NCBI RefSeq assembly: GCF_000384315.1
Contig: NZ_ARVW01000001.1
Location: forward strand, 8,725,001 to 8,789,000
Direction of reading: 5' to 3'
From: Amycolatopsis nigrescens CSC17Ta-90
GTDB lineage: Bacteria; Actinomycetota; Actinomycetes; Mycobacteriales; Pseudonocardiaceae
DNA: 64,000 nucleotides
The position numbers and the translations under genes were made by a program. A model generated the notes under the pieces. That model ran no database searches, was not told the DNA's origin, and saw only the letters and a program-made list of their open reading frames with translations. This document shows, one piece after another, positions 25,054 through 33,685 of this stretch; position 1 is the stretch's first letter; the number at the start of each line of letters is the position of its first letter.

Positions 25054-25707
25054 TCAGCGCAGCACGTAACCGGTCCCCCGCACGGTGTGCACCAGCGGCG
25101 GCGGACCCAGTTTGTGCCGCAGCTGCGCGACGACCACGGCCAGCACGTTCGACGCCGGCGCGATCAACTCGTCCCACCCTGCCGATTCCAGCTCGGCCCG
25201 GCGGACGGGGGCGCCGTCGGCCGCCATCAGGCGTTCGAGCACCGCGAACTCCTTGGCGGTGAGGGAAAGCGGCACCCCGCCGCGCCGTGCTTCGTGGCGC
25301 CCGATATCGAGTTCCAGGTCGCCCCGGCGCAGCACCGGCGTCGGCGGGCTGCCGACCCGGCGGCACAGGCTGCGCACCCGGACGATCAGCTCCGCCATGG
25401 CGAACGGCTTGACCAGGTAGTCGTCCCCGCTCGCGAGTCCGGCGATCCGGTCGGCGACGGTGTCCCTGGCGGTCAGGAACAGCACGGGCACCGGCCAGCC
25501 GTACCGCCGGCGGGCCTCGATGTAGCCGAGCGAGTCACCGGCCGGCAGCATCCGGTCGAAGACCGCGCAGTCGTAGGCGTTCACGCTCAGCGCCTCGTCC
25601 GCCTGCGGCAGGTCCGCGGCGACGTCCACCGCGAACCCGGCACCGCGCAGCGACGTTTCGACGGCTATCCGGAGGTTTTCGTCGTCCTCGGTGACCAGTA
25701 CCCGCAC
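25054..25707 (-). CDS. OmpR-family response regulator (orphan)
   Basis: The 217-aa protein has a receiver domain with acidic pair Asp8-Asp9, phospho-acceptor Asp51 (CAVFDRMLP), Thr79 and Lys100 (DYLVKPF). A winged-helix DNA-binding domain follows with LSLTAKEFAVLERLM and VHTVRGTGYVLR. No histidine kinase gene is adjacent. It starts 48 bases after the stop of the SARP gene on the same strand, so it probably belongs to that transcript, an uncommon pairing of SARP and response regulator. Confidence 0.85.
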   Translation of the reverse strand: MRVLVTEDDENLRIAVETSLRGAGFAVDVAADLPQADEALSVNAYDCAVFDRMLPAGDSLGYIEARRRYGWPVPVLFLTARDTVADRIAGLASGDDYLVKPFAMAELIVRVRSLCRRVGSPPTPVLRRGDLELDIGRHEARRGGVPLSLTAKEFAVLERLMAADGAPVRRAELESAGWDELIAPASNVLAVVVAQLRHKLGPPPLVHTVRGTGYVLR

Positions 25708-25755
25708 GAACGACCACAGTAGCGGCAGCGCACCCGTCCCGGGGCCGGTGCCCGC

Positions 25756-27525
25756 TCAGGCGACCCGCGCGCCGGGCAGCGCCCGCGGCCCGCGGCTGGC
25801 CGCGCTCGCGGCCGCCAGCCGTGCCTGTTCGCGTACCAGCGGATGGGTGCGATACCGGTCGATCGCCGGCGCCTCCAGCAGGTGCCGGTCCACCAGGTTC
25901 TCCAGCAGCCGCAGGATCTCCGGCTGGGCCCCGCCGGTGCGCTCGGCCGCGAGCCTGCCGTCGAACTCCTCCGGCAGCACCCCCAGCGCGTGGAACGCTT
26001 CCCGTTCGGCCGGGGTGAGCTGCTGGTAGGACCCCGCCACCGCCGGTGCCGGCGCCCCGGGCCCGAGCAGGCGTCCCGGTTGCTCGGCGATCCACTCGAC
26101 CAACCGCGCCACTGTCCACGATGGACGGGACCGCAGGCGCGCCGCGGCCGTGTGCAGCGCACCCGGAAGGCCACCGCAGGCGCGCACCACGGCCGCGGTG
26201 TCGGCAGGCGTGGCGGCCACGCGCCGGGCATCTTCGGCGGCTGCGCGGAACAAGGCCGACGCGGCGGTGTCGTCCAGCGTAGCCAGCGCGACCCGCTGCT
26301 CCCCTTCCAGCCGCCATCCCCGGTTCCGGGTGGTGATCAGGGTCAGGCTCGTGGCGGCGCCGGGCAGCAGCGGGCGCACCTGCCGATCGTCGGCCGCGTC
26401 GTCGAGCACCAGCAGCACCCGGCGCCGGCTGAGCTCCGAACGCCACAGCGCGGACCGTTCGTCCACATCGGCCGGAACGGACCGAGGATCGACGCCGATC
26501 CCGCGCAACAGCCGCGTGAGCGCTTCACCGGGGTCGAGCGGGCCGGTTTCCGCGTGGGCACGCAGGTCCACGAAGAACTGTCCATCCGGGAACCGCGCGG
26601 ACAGCCGGTGCGCGGCATGCACGGCCAATGCCGTCTTGCCGACCCCGGTCATCCCGTCGAGCACCATCGTCGCGCCCCGCGGTGCCCGGTACATCAGGTC
26701 GAGCTCGCCGCCCCGGCCGACCAGCCCCGCCACCTCCCGCGGCAACTCGCGGCGCGACCGGCCGGCGAGCGCCCTGGCCGACGCGTCACCGGCGAGCAGG
26801 CGACGGTGCGCCTCCGCGAGTGCCGCCCCCGGATCCACGCCGAGCTCGTCGGCGAGAACGGTGCGCGCCCGGCGGTAGGCGTCGAGCGCTTCAACGCGGC
26901 GTCCCTGCTCGCGCAGCGATCGCACCAGCAGTGCCCACGCGCTCTCCCGCAGCGGATCCTGCGCCGTCAGCGCCCGGAGCGTGGCGGTGGCGTCCAGGCG
27001 ATGTCCCAGGGACAACTGCGCTTCGGCAAGACCCTCCTGCAGATCCCGGTGCAGATGGTCGAGCCGCAGCACCGCGTCCGACACCAGCTCCCTTGGCAGC
27101 CCCTCGAACGGCCTGCCGCGCCAGAGCGCCAACGCCTCCTCCAACAGCGTCAACGCCACCGCGTGGTCGCCCCGGCCGAGCGCGCGCCGCGCCGCGGCCG
27201 CCTGGCCGGTCACCCACTCGGCGTCGAGTTCGCCGGGTGCCACCCGCACGCGGTAGGCGCCGGGCCTGCTTTCGATCCTGGTGCCGCCGGGAAGGGCGGG
27301 CAGGGTACGGCGCAGCCGCCAGACGTAGGTCTTGAGGTTCGCTTCGGCCGACGCCGGCACGACCTGTTCGTGCCAGGTCGCCTCGACCAGCCGACCGAGG
27401 CCGGCCCAGGAATTGGGGTTCAGCAGCAAGGTCGCCAGCACCGTGGCGGGCTTGCGGGCACCGAACTCGAGGACGGCTCCCTCGGGACCGCGGGCCTCGA
27501 GCGGCCCGAGAACGTGGAAGAGCAT
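25756..27525 (-). CDS. AfsR/SARP-family regulator with BTAD and NB-ARC-like ATPase domain
   Basis: The 589-aa protein has an N-terminal OmpR-like winged helix (LFHVLGPLEARG...LRRTLPALPGG...YRVRV), a BTAD domain (about residues 100-245, ending DELGVDPGAALAEAHRRLL), then an NTPase with Walker A MTGVGKTAL and Walker B RRVLLVLDDAADD, and a short winged-helix tail. SARP proteins activate secondary-metabolite or stress operons by binding heptamer direct repeats. The ATG at 27525 follows GATAGGAACACG. It lies downstream of the SIP/oxidoreductase genes on the same strand, so those are candidate targets. Confidence 0.85.
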   Translation of the reverse strand: MLFHVLGPLEARGPEGAVLEFGARKPATVLATLLLNPNSWAGLGRLVEATWHEQVVPASAEANLKTYVWRLRRTLPALPGGTRIESRPGAYRVRVAPGELDAEWVTGQAAAARRALGRGDHAVALTLLEEALALWRGRPFEGLPRELVSDAVLRLDHLHRDLQEGLAEAQLSLGHRLDATATLRALTAQDPLRESAWALLVRSLREQGRRVEALDAYRRARTVLADELGVDPGAALAEAHRRLLAGDASARALAGRSRRELPREVAGLVGRGGELDLMYRAPRGATMVLDGMTGVGKTALAVHAAHRLSARFPDGQFFVDLRAHAETGPLDPGEALTRLLRGIGVDPRSVPADVDERSALWRSELSRRRVLLVLDDAADDRQVRPLLPGAATSLTLITTRNRGWRLEGEQRVALATLDDTAASALFRAAAEDARRVAATPADTAAVVRACGGLPGALHTAAARLRSRPSWTVARLVEWIAEQPGRLLGPGAPAPAVAGSYQQLTPAEREAFHALGVLPEEFDGRLAAERTGGAQPEILRLLENLVDRHLLEAPAIDRYRTHPLVREQARLAAASAASRGPRALPGARVA

Positions 27526-27628
27526 CGTGTTCCTATCCCCATTTCCCAACTGCTTTCCAGCGATGGGCCCACCTTCCCTTCGGACATATGAGGTTTCGAT
27601 GACAGTGCCGGACGGTTGCGCGGTCCGG

Positions 27629-28444
27629 TCAGCCGGGGCTCGACCGGCCGTGCCGCCAGTAACCGATGAAGGCGATGTCGGACTTCGCCGTGCCGCGGTC
27701 GTTCACCAGGTGGCGGCGCAGGCCGGTGGCCAGCTTGGCCTCGCCCGCGACCCAGGTGTAGCACCGGCCCGGCCGCAGCGGCGCCCGCCTGACCGTCTCC
27801 AGAGCCAGCGTTCCTGGCCTGGCGTCCGCCGCGTCGCGGGCCAGGTCGCGGGCCAGCCAGTGCACGCGCACGCCTTCGGGGACCACGATGTCCGGCCGGA
27901 TGTCCGCGGTCTCCGGCACCTCCAGGAACACCTCCGCGACCAGCGTCGCCGGAGCGTGTTCGAGGATGGCCAGTATCGCCGGCAGCGCGCTTTCGTCGCC
28001 GACCAGCAGCTGCCAGGGCACCTCGGGCGGCGGCAGGTAGCTCATCCCGATGTCGAAGATGCCCGCCGGGTCGCCGGGCCTGGCCCGCTGAGCCCAGACG
28101 GACGCCGGGCCATCGCCGTGCAGGGTGAACTCGATGTCCACCTCGTTCAGCTCCGGCCTGGCCCGCCGGATCGTCAGGTTGCGCACCCAGGGGCGGCGTG
28201 CCTTGGGCAGCATGAGCAACTCCGCCATCCACGCCTCGTTCGAGAAGCTCGGCATCCGCAGCCCGTCCTGCCCGGCACGGGGGAAGAACAGGCGCACGGC
28301 CTGGTCGTAGCCCATCGGCCGCAGCTTTTCCAGTTCGGGGCCGCCGAGGGTGATGGTCACGAAGCTGGGACTGGGCTCGGCTTTCGCGAGCACCTCCAGC
28401 GTGATCATCTTCCGCGTCTCGGGGGTGCGTATCTTGGGCAGCAT
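27629..28444 (-). CDS. Siderophore-interacting protein (ViuB/SIP-type ferric reductase)
   Basis: The 271-aa protein has an N-terminal FAD-binding domain (SFVTITLGGPELEKL, RNLTIRRARP) and a C-terminal SIP domain (VPWQLLVGDESALPAILAILEHAP, YTWVAGEAKLATGLRRHLV, IAFIGYWRHG). Family members use NADPH or reduced ferredoxin to release iron from ferric siderophores in the cytoplasm. It is preceded by an iron-sulfur oxidoreductase gene (15-base gap), which could supply electrons. No siderophore synthesis or uptake genes are visible nearby. Confidence 0.85.
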   Translation of the reverse strand: MLPKIRTPETRKMITLEVLAKAEPSPSFVTITLGGPELEKLRPMGYDQAVRLFFPRAGQDGLRMPSFSNEAWMAELLMLPKARRPWVRNLTIRRARPELNEVDIEFTLHGDGPASVWAQRARPGDPAGIFDIGMSYLPPPEVPWQLLVGDESALPAILAILEHAPATLVAEVFLEVPETADIRPDIVVPEGVRVHWLARDLARDAADARPGTLALETVRRAPLRPGRCYTWVAGEAKLATGLRRHLVNDRGTAKSDIAFIGYWRHGRSSPG

Positions 28445-28459
28445 TTACTGGCTTCCTGC

Positions 28460-29368
28460 TCAGAGGTCCACGACGAGCCGAGGTGAGAGCGCGCGGGACA
28501 CGCAGGGGTACAGCCGGCCCGCGGGAGCACCGATGTCGTCCCGGTGCTCGGGCTCCCCGTCGATCACCGCGATTTCGCAGCTGCCGCAGACACCTTCGCG
28601 GCAACCGGCCGGCACGGCGTGCCCGGCGTAGTTCAGCGCGTCCAGCAACGACTCGTCCGGCGGGACCTGAATCGTCTGTCCTGATCGGGCACAGGTCACC
28701 TCGAACGCCGTGTTGGGCTTGAAGGTCCGGACCGTCGGCTGGAAACGCTCGGCGTGCAGCCGTTCGGCCGGGAAAGCGGCCTCGGCCGCGGCGAGCATCG
28801 ACGCCGGGCCGCAACAGTAGACCAGCGCACGAGGACTCAGCTCGGCCGCCATGACCGCGAAATCGGGCCGCCCCTGTTCTTCCGTGGCGACGATGCGCAC
28901 CCGGTCGCCGTAGGAAGACCGGAGTTCGCCGGCGAAGGGCATGGCCGCGACCGATCTCCCGGCGTACACCAGCGTCGCCGCGGCTCCGCCTTCGACCGCC
29001 GCCCGCAGCATCGCCACGATGGGCGTGATGCCGATCCCGCCGGCGAGGAACAGGTATTCCGCGGCGGGCACCAGCGGGAAGTTGTTCCGCGGCGGTGAAA
29101 CGTCGAGCCTGCGGCCCTGCTTCAGGAACAGGTGGACGTACTCCGAACCGCCCCGGCTGAGCGGCTCGTGCCGCACCGCGATCCGGTAGCTGTCCCGGTC
29201 GGCCGGATCTCCGCACAGCGAGTACTGCCGGGTCAGCCAGTTGGGCAACGCCAGGTCGATGTGCGCGCCTGGCTCCCACGGCGTCAGCGGGGCGGTGGCG
29301 CCGCGCAGGACGAGGGAGACGACGTCGTCGGCGACCCGGTCGATGCGGTCGAGAATCGTCTGTTGCAT
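28460..29368 (-). CDS. PDR/VanB-type oxidoreductase (FMN reductase fused to plant-type ferredoxin)
   Basis: The 302-aa protein has a flavin domain (PGAHIDLALPNWLTRQYSLCGDP), a NAD-binding domain (LFLAGGIGITPIVAMLRAA, VYCCGPASML) and a C-terminal [2Fe-2S] domain with CREGVCGSCEIAV and a later YPCVSRA. This is the phthalate dioxygenase reductase order. Such proteins feed electrons to oxygenases; no oxygenase gene is adjacent, so its partner may be the siderophore-interacting protein encoded next. It is the second gene of a probable PPOX-reductase-SIP-SARP transcript. Confidence 0.85.
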   Translation of the reverse strand: MQQTILDRIDRVADDVVSLVLRGATAPLTPWEPGAHIDLALPNWLTRQYSLCGDPADRDSYRIAVRHEPLSRGGSEYVHLFLKQGRRLDVSPPRNNFPLVPAAEYLFLAGGIGITPIVAMLRAAVEGGAAATLVYAGRSVAAMPFAGELRSSYGDRVRIVATEEQGRPDFAVMAAELSPRALVYCCGPASMLAAAEAAFPAERLHAERFQPTVRTFKPNTAFEVTCARSGQTIQVPPDESLLDALNYAGHAVPAGCREGVCGSCEIAVIDGEPEHRDDIGAPAGRLYPCVSRALSPRLVVDL

Positions 29369-29389
29369 GGGAAGTCCTCGTCGCTCGGG

Positions 29390-30013
29390 TCAGTACAGCT
29401 TCCGGTAACCCGCTTCGAGTTCGCGATCGACCAGTGCCGGGTCGAGGCCGAGCTGGCCGGCGACGATCTCACCCGGCGACGGGAGCTCCGCGGCGAGCGA
29501 CTGGCTCGCCGGGTCCCACAGCCGGGACCGGATCAGCGCGCGTCCACAGTGGAAATAGGCTTCCGCCACCTCCACCACGAGCGCCAGCTCGGGTTCCCTG
29601 GCTTCGGTCCGCATCCGGGCGAGCACGTCGGGCTCGTCGGTGGGATAGGCGCGGCCGTTGACCCGCAACGTTTCCCGGAGCCCGGGGATGAAGAAGAGCA
29701 GCCCGATCCCGTCGTTCTCCGCGAGATTGCGGAAGGAGTCGGCGATCTTGTTGCCCGGCCGGTCCGGGATCGCGAGCGTGTGCTCGTCGAGGACTTTCAC
29801 GAAGCCCGGATAGTCGCCGCGGGGTGAGCAGTCGGCGCGGCCCGCCGCGTCCGCCGTGGCCAGCGCCAAGAACGGGGAATGGGCGATGAAGCGGTGGAAG
29901 TGCTCGTCGATGCGATCGAGGATCTTGGCCTTGGCCATACCTTCCGGCTCTCCGAGCCGGGCGCGGACCTCGTCCGGGGACACCCGCCGGTGGCGCGTGG
30001 GGGCATACGTCAT
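29390..30013 (-). CDS. Pyridoxamine 5'-phosphate oxidase-family flavoprotein (MSMEG_1061-like)
   Basis: The 207-aa protein has a split-barrel: FIAHSPFLALATADAAGRADCSPRGDYPGFV, LAIPDRPGNKIADSFRNLAENDGIGLLFFIPG and ETLRVNGRAYPTDEP. This matches the flavin/deazaflavin-dependent PPOX-like subgroup rather than true PdxH. The ATG with complement at 30011-30013 follows AGGAG; a GTG at 30043 is rejected. It heads the operon that continues to the reductase and SIP genes. A fragment of a TetR gene lies upstream in divergent orientation, so this operon may have lost its repressor. Confidence 0.8.
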   Translation of the reverse strand: MTYAPTRHRRVSPDEVRARLGEPEGMAKAKILDRIDEHFHRFIAHSPFLALATADAAGRADCSPRGDYPGFVKVLDEHTLAIPDRPGNKIADSFRNLAENDGIGLLFFIPGLRETLRVNGRAYPTDEPDVLARMRTEAREPELALVVEVAEAYFHCGRALIRSRLWDPASQSLAAELPSPGEIVAGQLGLDPALVDRELEAGYRKLY

Positions 30014-30165
30014 AAAGGGCTCCTGGTGAGTTCGAGCCGGCACGGCGACGTGCGCTCAGAGTGTCTTCCTGCGGCCCTGTTTCCGGGTTTCGCCGCAGGT
30101 CATGGCACTATTATGAGCAATCATTCGCTTCGTGCGCTACTCGCTTTCACCGCGGCCGCCCAGGA

Positions 30166-30243
30166 GTGCCCCGACGCCGGGCCGAGCTCACCCGACAGCG
30201 CATCCGCACCGCGGCTGCTCACATTTTCGCCGAGTGGGACTAC
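30166..30243 (+). pseudogene. Remnant of a TetR-family gene (first helices only)
   Basis: The frame through 30166-30243 reads VPRRRAELTRQRIRTAAAHIFAEWDYA, which looks like the first two helices of a TetR DNA-binding domain and then runs out of homology at the VOC coding end. There is no recognition helix or C-terminal domain. Its position, divergent from the PPOX gene, is where a repressor would be expected. The identification rests on a short stretch. Confidence 0.4.
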
Positions 30244-30605
30244 GCCTCGGCCCAGACGCCCAGTTCGTTTCCGCTCGGGTCGGTGAAGTGGAACCGGCGC
30301 CCACCGGGGAACTCGTAGGGCCCGTTCACCACCTGGCCGCCCGCCTCCGTGACCGCTGCCACCGACTTGTCCAGGTCGGTCGAGTAGAGCAGCACGAACG
30401 GTCCGCCCGCCCGCACCTGCTCGTCCCGGCGGAGACCGCCCACTTCGGCGGCCTCGTCCTGCGGGCTCCGGATGCCCGCGTATTCCGGGCCGTAGTCGTT
30501 GAACTGCCAGCCGAACGCTCCGGTGTAGAAGCGCTTGGCCTGTTCGAGGTCGGTGACCGCGAGCTCGATGTAGTCGATGGCGTGGTGTCGGTGTGCAGAA
30601 GACAT
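30240..30605 (-). other. VOC-family domain with its own possible start (121 aa)
   Basis: From the ATG whose complement is 30603-30605 the sequence encodes a complete VOC protein: DYIELAVTDLEQAKRFYTGAFGW, GPEYAGIR, GGPFVLLYSTDLDKSVAAVTEAGG, GGRRFHFTDPSGNELGVWAE. The two beta-alpha-beta-beta-beta repeats are intact. Relatives include extradiol-dioxygenase/glyoxalase-fold proteins of unknown activity. Only a weak ribosome site precedes this ATG. It may be translated both alone and as the tail of the MFS protein. Confidence 0.55.
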
Positions 30606-31952
30606 GCGCCGGATGGTAGCCGCCGGGTACGACAAGACCTGGCCCCTCAGAATCTTGCGGGACACCCGCACCCGATCGATGGGGGCATGCGCAAAAAGCC
30701 TTGCATGCCCCCATCTCAATGCTTTCACGGCCTCGCGGGTGGGGAGGAAAAAGATGGTCACGAGCGCGAGGGCGGCCGCGCCGGCGAGAAGGGCCTGGCT
30801 GCTGACAACACCTTGGAGCGCACCCGCGGCGAGCGTCCCCAGCGGGGTGCACCCGTAGGACAGGGCGCGGAAGACGCCGAGGACCTGCGCCCGCTGGCCG
30901 GGTGCGGTGGCGAGCTGGCGCAGGTTCATCGCCTGTACCGCCCACATGCCGCCGAACGCGCTGCCCAGCACCATCAACGGCGCCATCAGCCAGGGCGAAA
31001 CCACCAGCGGGCTGAGGAAGAGCACGGCCCAACCGGCCCGGGTGAGGCGCATGACGGCGATTTCGCCGAACAGCCGCTCGGCCCTGCCGGTCAGGTAGGC
31101 GCCGGCCGCCGCACCCACGCCGACGAGACCGGTCAGCAGCCCGTAGGTCGCCGAGGTCAGCCCGAGCCCGGTCCGCGAGTTGGCGTGGACCGCGAAGGCG
31201 GTCAAGTAGACGCCGTTCGCCACACTGGTCAGGCCGCTGATCACGATGGCGGCACCGAGCACCCGGTGCCGGAGCACGAGGCGGACACCCCGCAGCACGT
31301 CGAGCTTTTCCCGGCGACCGCGCCGATGCGGCCACGGCCGTCGCACCGCGGCGATGCACAACGTGGACACCCCGCAGGCGCCGGCGGCCAGCAGCGACGA
31401 TGCCGGCGGCCAGAGAACATACGCCAGGCCCGCGATCGGCGGCCCGAGGAACTGGTAGAAGACGCGGGTCGAGACCGACAGGGCGCCGTTCGCGTCGGAC
31501 AGTCGTTCGCTGTCCACGATTTCGGGCACGAGTGCTTCCGCCGCACCGTCGACGAAGGTCTGGAGCACCCCCGCGGCGAAGACCGCGACGGCGAGGGCCA
31601 CGGCGTAGACATGCCCGGTGGCGCTCATGACTCCGATCGCCAGCATGATGCCGGCCCGCCCCAGGTTGGCGGCCTGGATCACGCGGTGCGCCGGCAGCCG
31701 GTCCACCACGACGCCGGCCGGCACGGCCGCGACGAGCCAGGGCACCGTCGCCAGGCTGAGCAGGAGCCCGACCAGTGCCGGATCGTCCAGCGTGCGGATC
31801 GCGATGAGCGTCGCGCCGACGAGGAAGATGCCGTTGCCGGTGTCGGACAGCGCGGTCGAGCACCAGAGTCCACGGAACCGGCGCCCCAGCCCACCTCTGC
31901 GCGCCGATCGCGCGGCGGCCCTCCCCTGCGAAAGCCGTCCGCCCTGCCCCAT
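30240..31952 (-). CDS. MFS transporter in frame with a C-terminal VOC (glyoxalase-fold) domain
   Basis: One uninterrupted frame of 570 aa encodes an MFS protein and a VOC domain. The MFS part (about residues 20-425) is enterobactin-exporter/MFS_3-like: CSTALSDTGNGIFLVGATLIAIRTLDDPA, LPAHRVIQAANLGRAG, and 10-12 hydrophobic segments. A linker of about 30 residues crosses a strong hairpin, then SSAHRHHAIDYIELAVTDLEQAKRFYTG begins a complete 120-residue VOC domain. Separate genes that lost the first stop, or a real fusion, are both possible. The start is the ATG at 31952; a GTG at 31970 is also open. Confidence 0.65.
   Translation of the reverse strand: MGQGGRLSQGRAAARSARRGGLGRRFRGLWCSTALSDTGNGIFLVGATLIAIRTLDDPALVGLLLSLATVPWLVAAVPAGVVVDRLPAHRVIQAANLGRAGIMLAIGVMSATGHVYAVALAVAVFAAGVLQTFVDGAAEALVPEIVDSERLSDANGALSVSTRVFYQFLGPPIAGLAYVLWPPASSLLAAGACGVSTLCIAAVRRPWPHRRGRREKLDVLRGVRLVLRHRVLGAAIVISGLTSVANGVYLTAFAVHANSRTGLGLTSATYGLLTGLVGVGAAAGAYLTGRAERLFGEIAVMRLTRAGWAVLFLSPLVVSPWLMAPLMVLGSAFGGMWAVQAMNLRQLATAPGQRAQVLGVFRALSYGCTPLGTLAAGALQGVVSSQALLAGAAALALVTIFFLPTREAVKALRWGHARLFAHAPIDRVRVSRKILRGQVLSYPAATIRRMSSAHRHHAIDYIELAVTDLEQAKRFYTGAFGWQFNDYGPEYAGIRSPQDEAAEVGGLRRDEQVRAGGPFVLLYSTDLDKSVAAVTEAGGQVVNGPYEFPGGRRFHFTDPSGNELGVWAEA
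30678..30715. terminator. Perfect 13-bp inverted repeat inside the MFS-VOC linker
   Basis: GATGGGGGCATGC (30678-30690) and GCATGCCCCCATC (30703-30715) pair perfectly around a 12-base loop containing AAAAA. It looks like a Rho-independent terminator without a long U-tract, placed exactly between the MFS and VOC parts. It supports the idea that these were once separate transcription units, and could limit read-through into VOC. Confidence 0.55.
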
Positions 31953-32054
31953 GCGACGACCATGTCGCACCGGGCCAAGGTGATCAAGTACCGACCGTGG
32001 CCGTCGCGGTCGCCGCTGGGCACGGAGAACAGGACGGTGGGGTGAGTCTGGCGG

Positions 32055-33662
32055 TCACGATCCGGAGGAGAAATCCGCGTGTCCGGTTCCGCGCGTGCTC
32101 GGTGCTGGGGCGGAAGGCTCGGCGGGTACTGACCTGCCGGTGGGCGGGATTTGTCGTAGCACGACCGCGGCCATTGTGGCCAGCGCGAGAATGGCGGCGC
32201 CGGTCACGGCGGCGGAGATGTTGAGCCCGGCGGTGAACGCTTCTTTGGCCTGCGACAGCAGCGCGGGAGGGACCTGGGGCGTGGACGTGGCCCCGGCCAA
32301 GCTCTCGCTGACCGCGGGGGCAGCGCCACCCGGCCCACCCTCGGTGGGTGCGGTGACGCGCATCTGATTGCGGTACACCAGTGTGGTCAGGCTGCCCAGC
32401 ATGGCCACACCCATGGCGACGCCGAGTTCCTGGACGGTCTCGGACATCGCCGCGGCGGAGCCGGCCCTGTGGGCGGGGGTGGTGCCGACCACCAGGTCGG
32501 AGCCGAGCGCTCCCACCGATCCGAATCCGAGGTAGACCAGGGCGAATCCGCTCACGAGCAGGCCGATGCTGTTGGGGCCGTGTACCTGGGTGAGCAGCAC
32601 GTAGCCGAGGGTGGACAGGACGAGGGTGCCCGAGACGACATAGCCGGGTCGCACGCGACGCGCGAGCAGGGGTGCGCCGATGGCGGCCACGACCATCGCC
32701 AGGGCAGGTGGGCCCATCCACGCGCCTGCGGCCAGCGGGGAAAGCGCTTCGACGAGCTGCAGGTGCTGAGTGACCAGATATAGCGCCCCGCCGACGCCGA
32801 CGAGTCCCACGAGCAGGACGCCAAGGGCGGTGCCGGAAGCTCGATTGGTGAACAGCGCGACGTCGAGCAGCGGGTCGCTCAGGCGGCGCTGGCGGCGGAC
32901 GAAGACAACGGTGAAGACCGCGCTGGCTACCAGGGTGACCGTGGTCTGGGTGTCGAAGCCGTGTGTGGCCGCGTGCTTGATCGCATAAACCAGGGGAAGG
33001 ATGGCGCCCAGCGAGAGTGCGACGCTGAGCAGGTCGACCCGCCCAGCGTCGGCGGCGCGGTACTCGGGCAGCAGCACCGGTGCGGTCAGCAGCACAAGCG
33101 CGGCGATGGGAAGTGCGAGCAGGAACGCTGAGCCCCACCAGAAGGACTCCAGCAGCACGCCGCCGACGAGTGGGCCGGCGGCCATGCCGAGCGCGAAGGT
33201 GGTCGCCCACACGCCGATCGCCAGTGCTCGTTGGCGGGCGTCGGTGAACATGTTGGTGATCAGGGCGAGGCAGGAGGGCATGAGCGTCGCGCCCGCCACG
33301 CCCAGCAGGGCTCGTGCCGCGATGAGGATCTCGGCACTGGGGGCAAAGGCGGCGACGATCGAGACGATGCCGAACGCCGCGGTGCCGATCATCAGAAGAC
33401 GGCGGCGACCGAGACGGTCTCCGATCGAGCCCATGGTGACCAGCAGCCCGGCGATCACCAGTCCGTAGGAGTCGAGGATCCACAGCGCTTGGGTGCTGGT
33501 GGGCTGCAGGTCGACTGAGAGGGCCGGGAGGGCGAGGTAGAGCAGGGTCACGTCGAGCCCGAGCAAGATCGTCGGCAGGGCGAGGACCCCGAGGCCCGTC
33601 CATTCCCTCGGGCCGGCCCGGCTCGAGGGCGCGGTTCCTGTTTCCCTTGGGTTCGCCGACAC
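32055..33662 (-). CDS. DHA2-type MFS exporter of the polyamine-type cluster
   Basis: The 535-aa protein is a 14-TM QacA/SmvA-like transporter: REWTGLGVLALPTILLGLD, motif A GDRLGRRRLL, ARALLGVAGATLMPS, and a C-terminal MSETVQELGVAMGVAMLG. QacA-type pumps export organic cations, which would fit a polyamine-derived product. The GTG at 33662 follows AAGGAGT. It lies 23 bases after a MarR gene on the same strand, so the regulator and pump are co-transcribed. It is paralogous to the MFS at 2212. Confidence 0.85.
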   Translation of the reverse strand: MSANPRETGTAPSSRAGPREWTGLGVLALPTILLGLDVTLLYLALPALSVDLQPTSTQALWILDSYGLVIAGLLVTMGSIGDRLGRRRLLMIGTAAFGIVSIVAAFAPSAEILIAARALLGVAGATLMPSCLALITNMFTDARQRALAIGVWATTFALGMAAGPLVGGVLLESFWWGSAFLLALPIAALVLLTAPVLLPEYRAADAGRVDLLSVALSLGAILPLVYAIKHAATHGFDTQTTVTLVASAVFTVVFVRRQRRLSDPLLDVALFTNRASGTALGVLLVGLVGVGGALYLVTQHLQLVEALSPLAAGAWMGPPALAMVVAAIGAPLLARRVRPGYVVSGTLVLSTLGYVLLTQVHGPNSIGLLVSGFALVYLGFGSVGALGSDLVVGTTPAHRAGSAAAMSETVQELGVAMGVAMLGSLTTLVYRNQMRVTAPTEGGPGGAAPAVSESLAGATSTPQVPPALLSQAKEAFTAGLNISAAVTGAAILALATMAAVVLRQIPPTGRSVPAEPSAPAPSTRGTGHADFSSGS

Positions 33663-33685
33663 GACGACTCCTTCCTTCGATCAGG

